This document shows, one piece after another, positions 5,372 through 5,422 of a stretch of 5,422 bases of DNA; the first letter of the stretch is position 1; each line of letters starts with the position of its first letter. Origin of the DNA: Haloferacaceae archaeon. Lineage in GTDB: Archaea > Halobacteriota > Halobacteria > Halobacteriales > Haloferacaceae. Location: NCBI GenBank assembly GCA_018609965.1, contig JAHENP010000087.1, positions 1 to 5,422 of the forward strand, read 5' to 3'. A model generated the notes under the pieces. It saw only the letters and a program-made list of their open reading frames with translations. It was not told where the DNA came from and made no database searches. The translations under genes and the position numbers were made by a program.

Positions 5372-5422
5372 GGAGTTGGCTCTACGCCGGCTACGAACTG
5401 CTGGTACTTGAGGGTCACTCTC
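5353..5422 (-). CDS. Possible 3' end of the upstream sdh gene, partial
   Basis: Just before sdhA on the minus strand, one frame is open from the right edge and reads RVTLKYQQFVAGVEPTP, then CTNTT and a TGA at 5355-5353, overlapping the sdhA start by 19 bases. Its codons (GTG ACC CTC AAG TAC CAG CAG TTC) look haloarchaeal, more so than the other two frames. Haloarchaeal operons are often ordered sdhCDBA, so this would be the C-terminus of SdhB or of another sdh subunit. No diagnostic motif is visible in so few residues, and it may be non-coding. Confidence 0.3.
   Translation of the reverse strand, partial: RVTLKYQQFVAGVEPTPCTNTT

Overview
The window reads as chromosomal DNA from a halophilic archaeon (class Halobacteria). 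The genes are GC-rich with strong G/C third positions, the proteins are acidic, Shine-Dalgarno sites are mostly absent, and several starts sit about 30 bases below an AT-rich TATA-like patch, as in leaderless archaeal transcripts. An archaeal 20S proteasome alpha subunit and a protein I recognise as haloarchaeal DUF5815 support this. The genus cannot be named from the sequence alone.

Layout, left to right: (1) the 3' end of a YeiH/UPF0324-type membrane protein, + strand, cut by the left edge; (2) a convergent 77-aa protein with two membrane segments, - strand; (3) a 239-bp gap, AT-richer in its left part, holding a perfect 12-bp palindrome and a probable leaderless promoter; (4) a purine-type phosphoribosyltransferase, + strand; (5) a convergent DUF5815-like protein with a Cys cluster, - strand; (6) a 180-bp divergent promoter region; (7) a proteasome alpha subunit, + strand, preceded by a 12-codon upstream frame whose stop overlaps the psmA ATG; (8) a 232-bp convergent gap with a 22-bp tandem repeat and hairpins; (9) a complete succinate dehydrogenase flavoprotein subunit, - strand; (10) at the right edge, a - strand frame that may be the end of the preceding sdh gene. 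No gene-free stretch exceeds 300 bp.

The genes do not form one pathway. They are housekeeping units in mostly single-gene, alternating orientation: respiration/TCA cycle (sdhA, probably last gene of an sdh operon entering from the right), protein turnover (psmA), and nucleobase salvage or a PRPP-dependent function (the phosphoribosyltransferase), with two haloarchaeal proteins of unknown function between them. I see no tRNA, rRNA, insertion sequence, CRISPR array or defence system.

There is no clear new multi-gene system here. The observations most worth checking are the short upstream frame coupled to psmA, the tandem repeat between psmA and sdhA, the palindrome upstream of the phosphoribosyltransferase, and the winged-helix-like tail of that enzyme.
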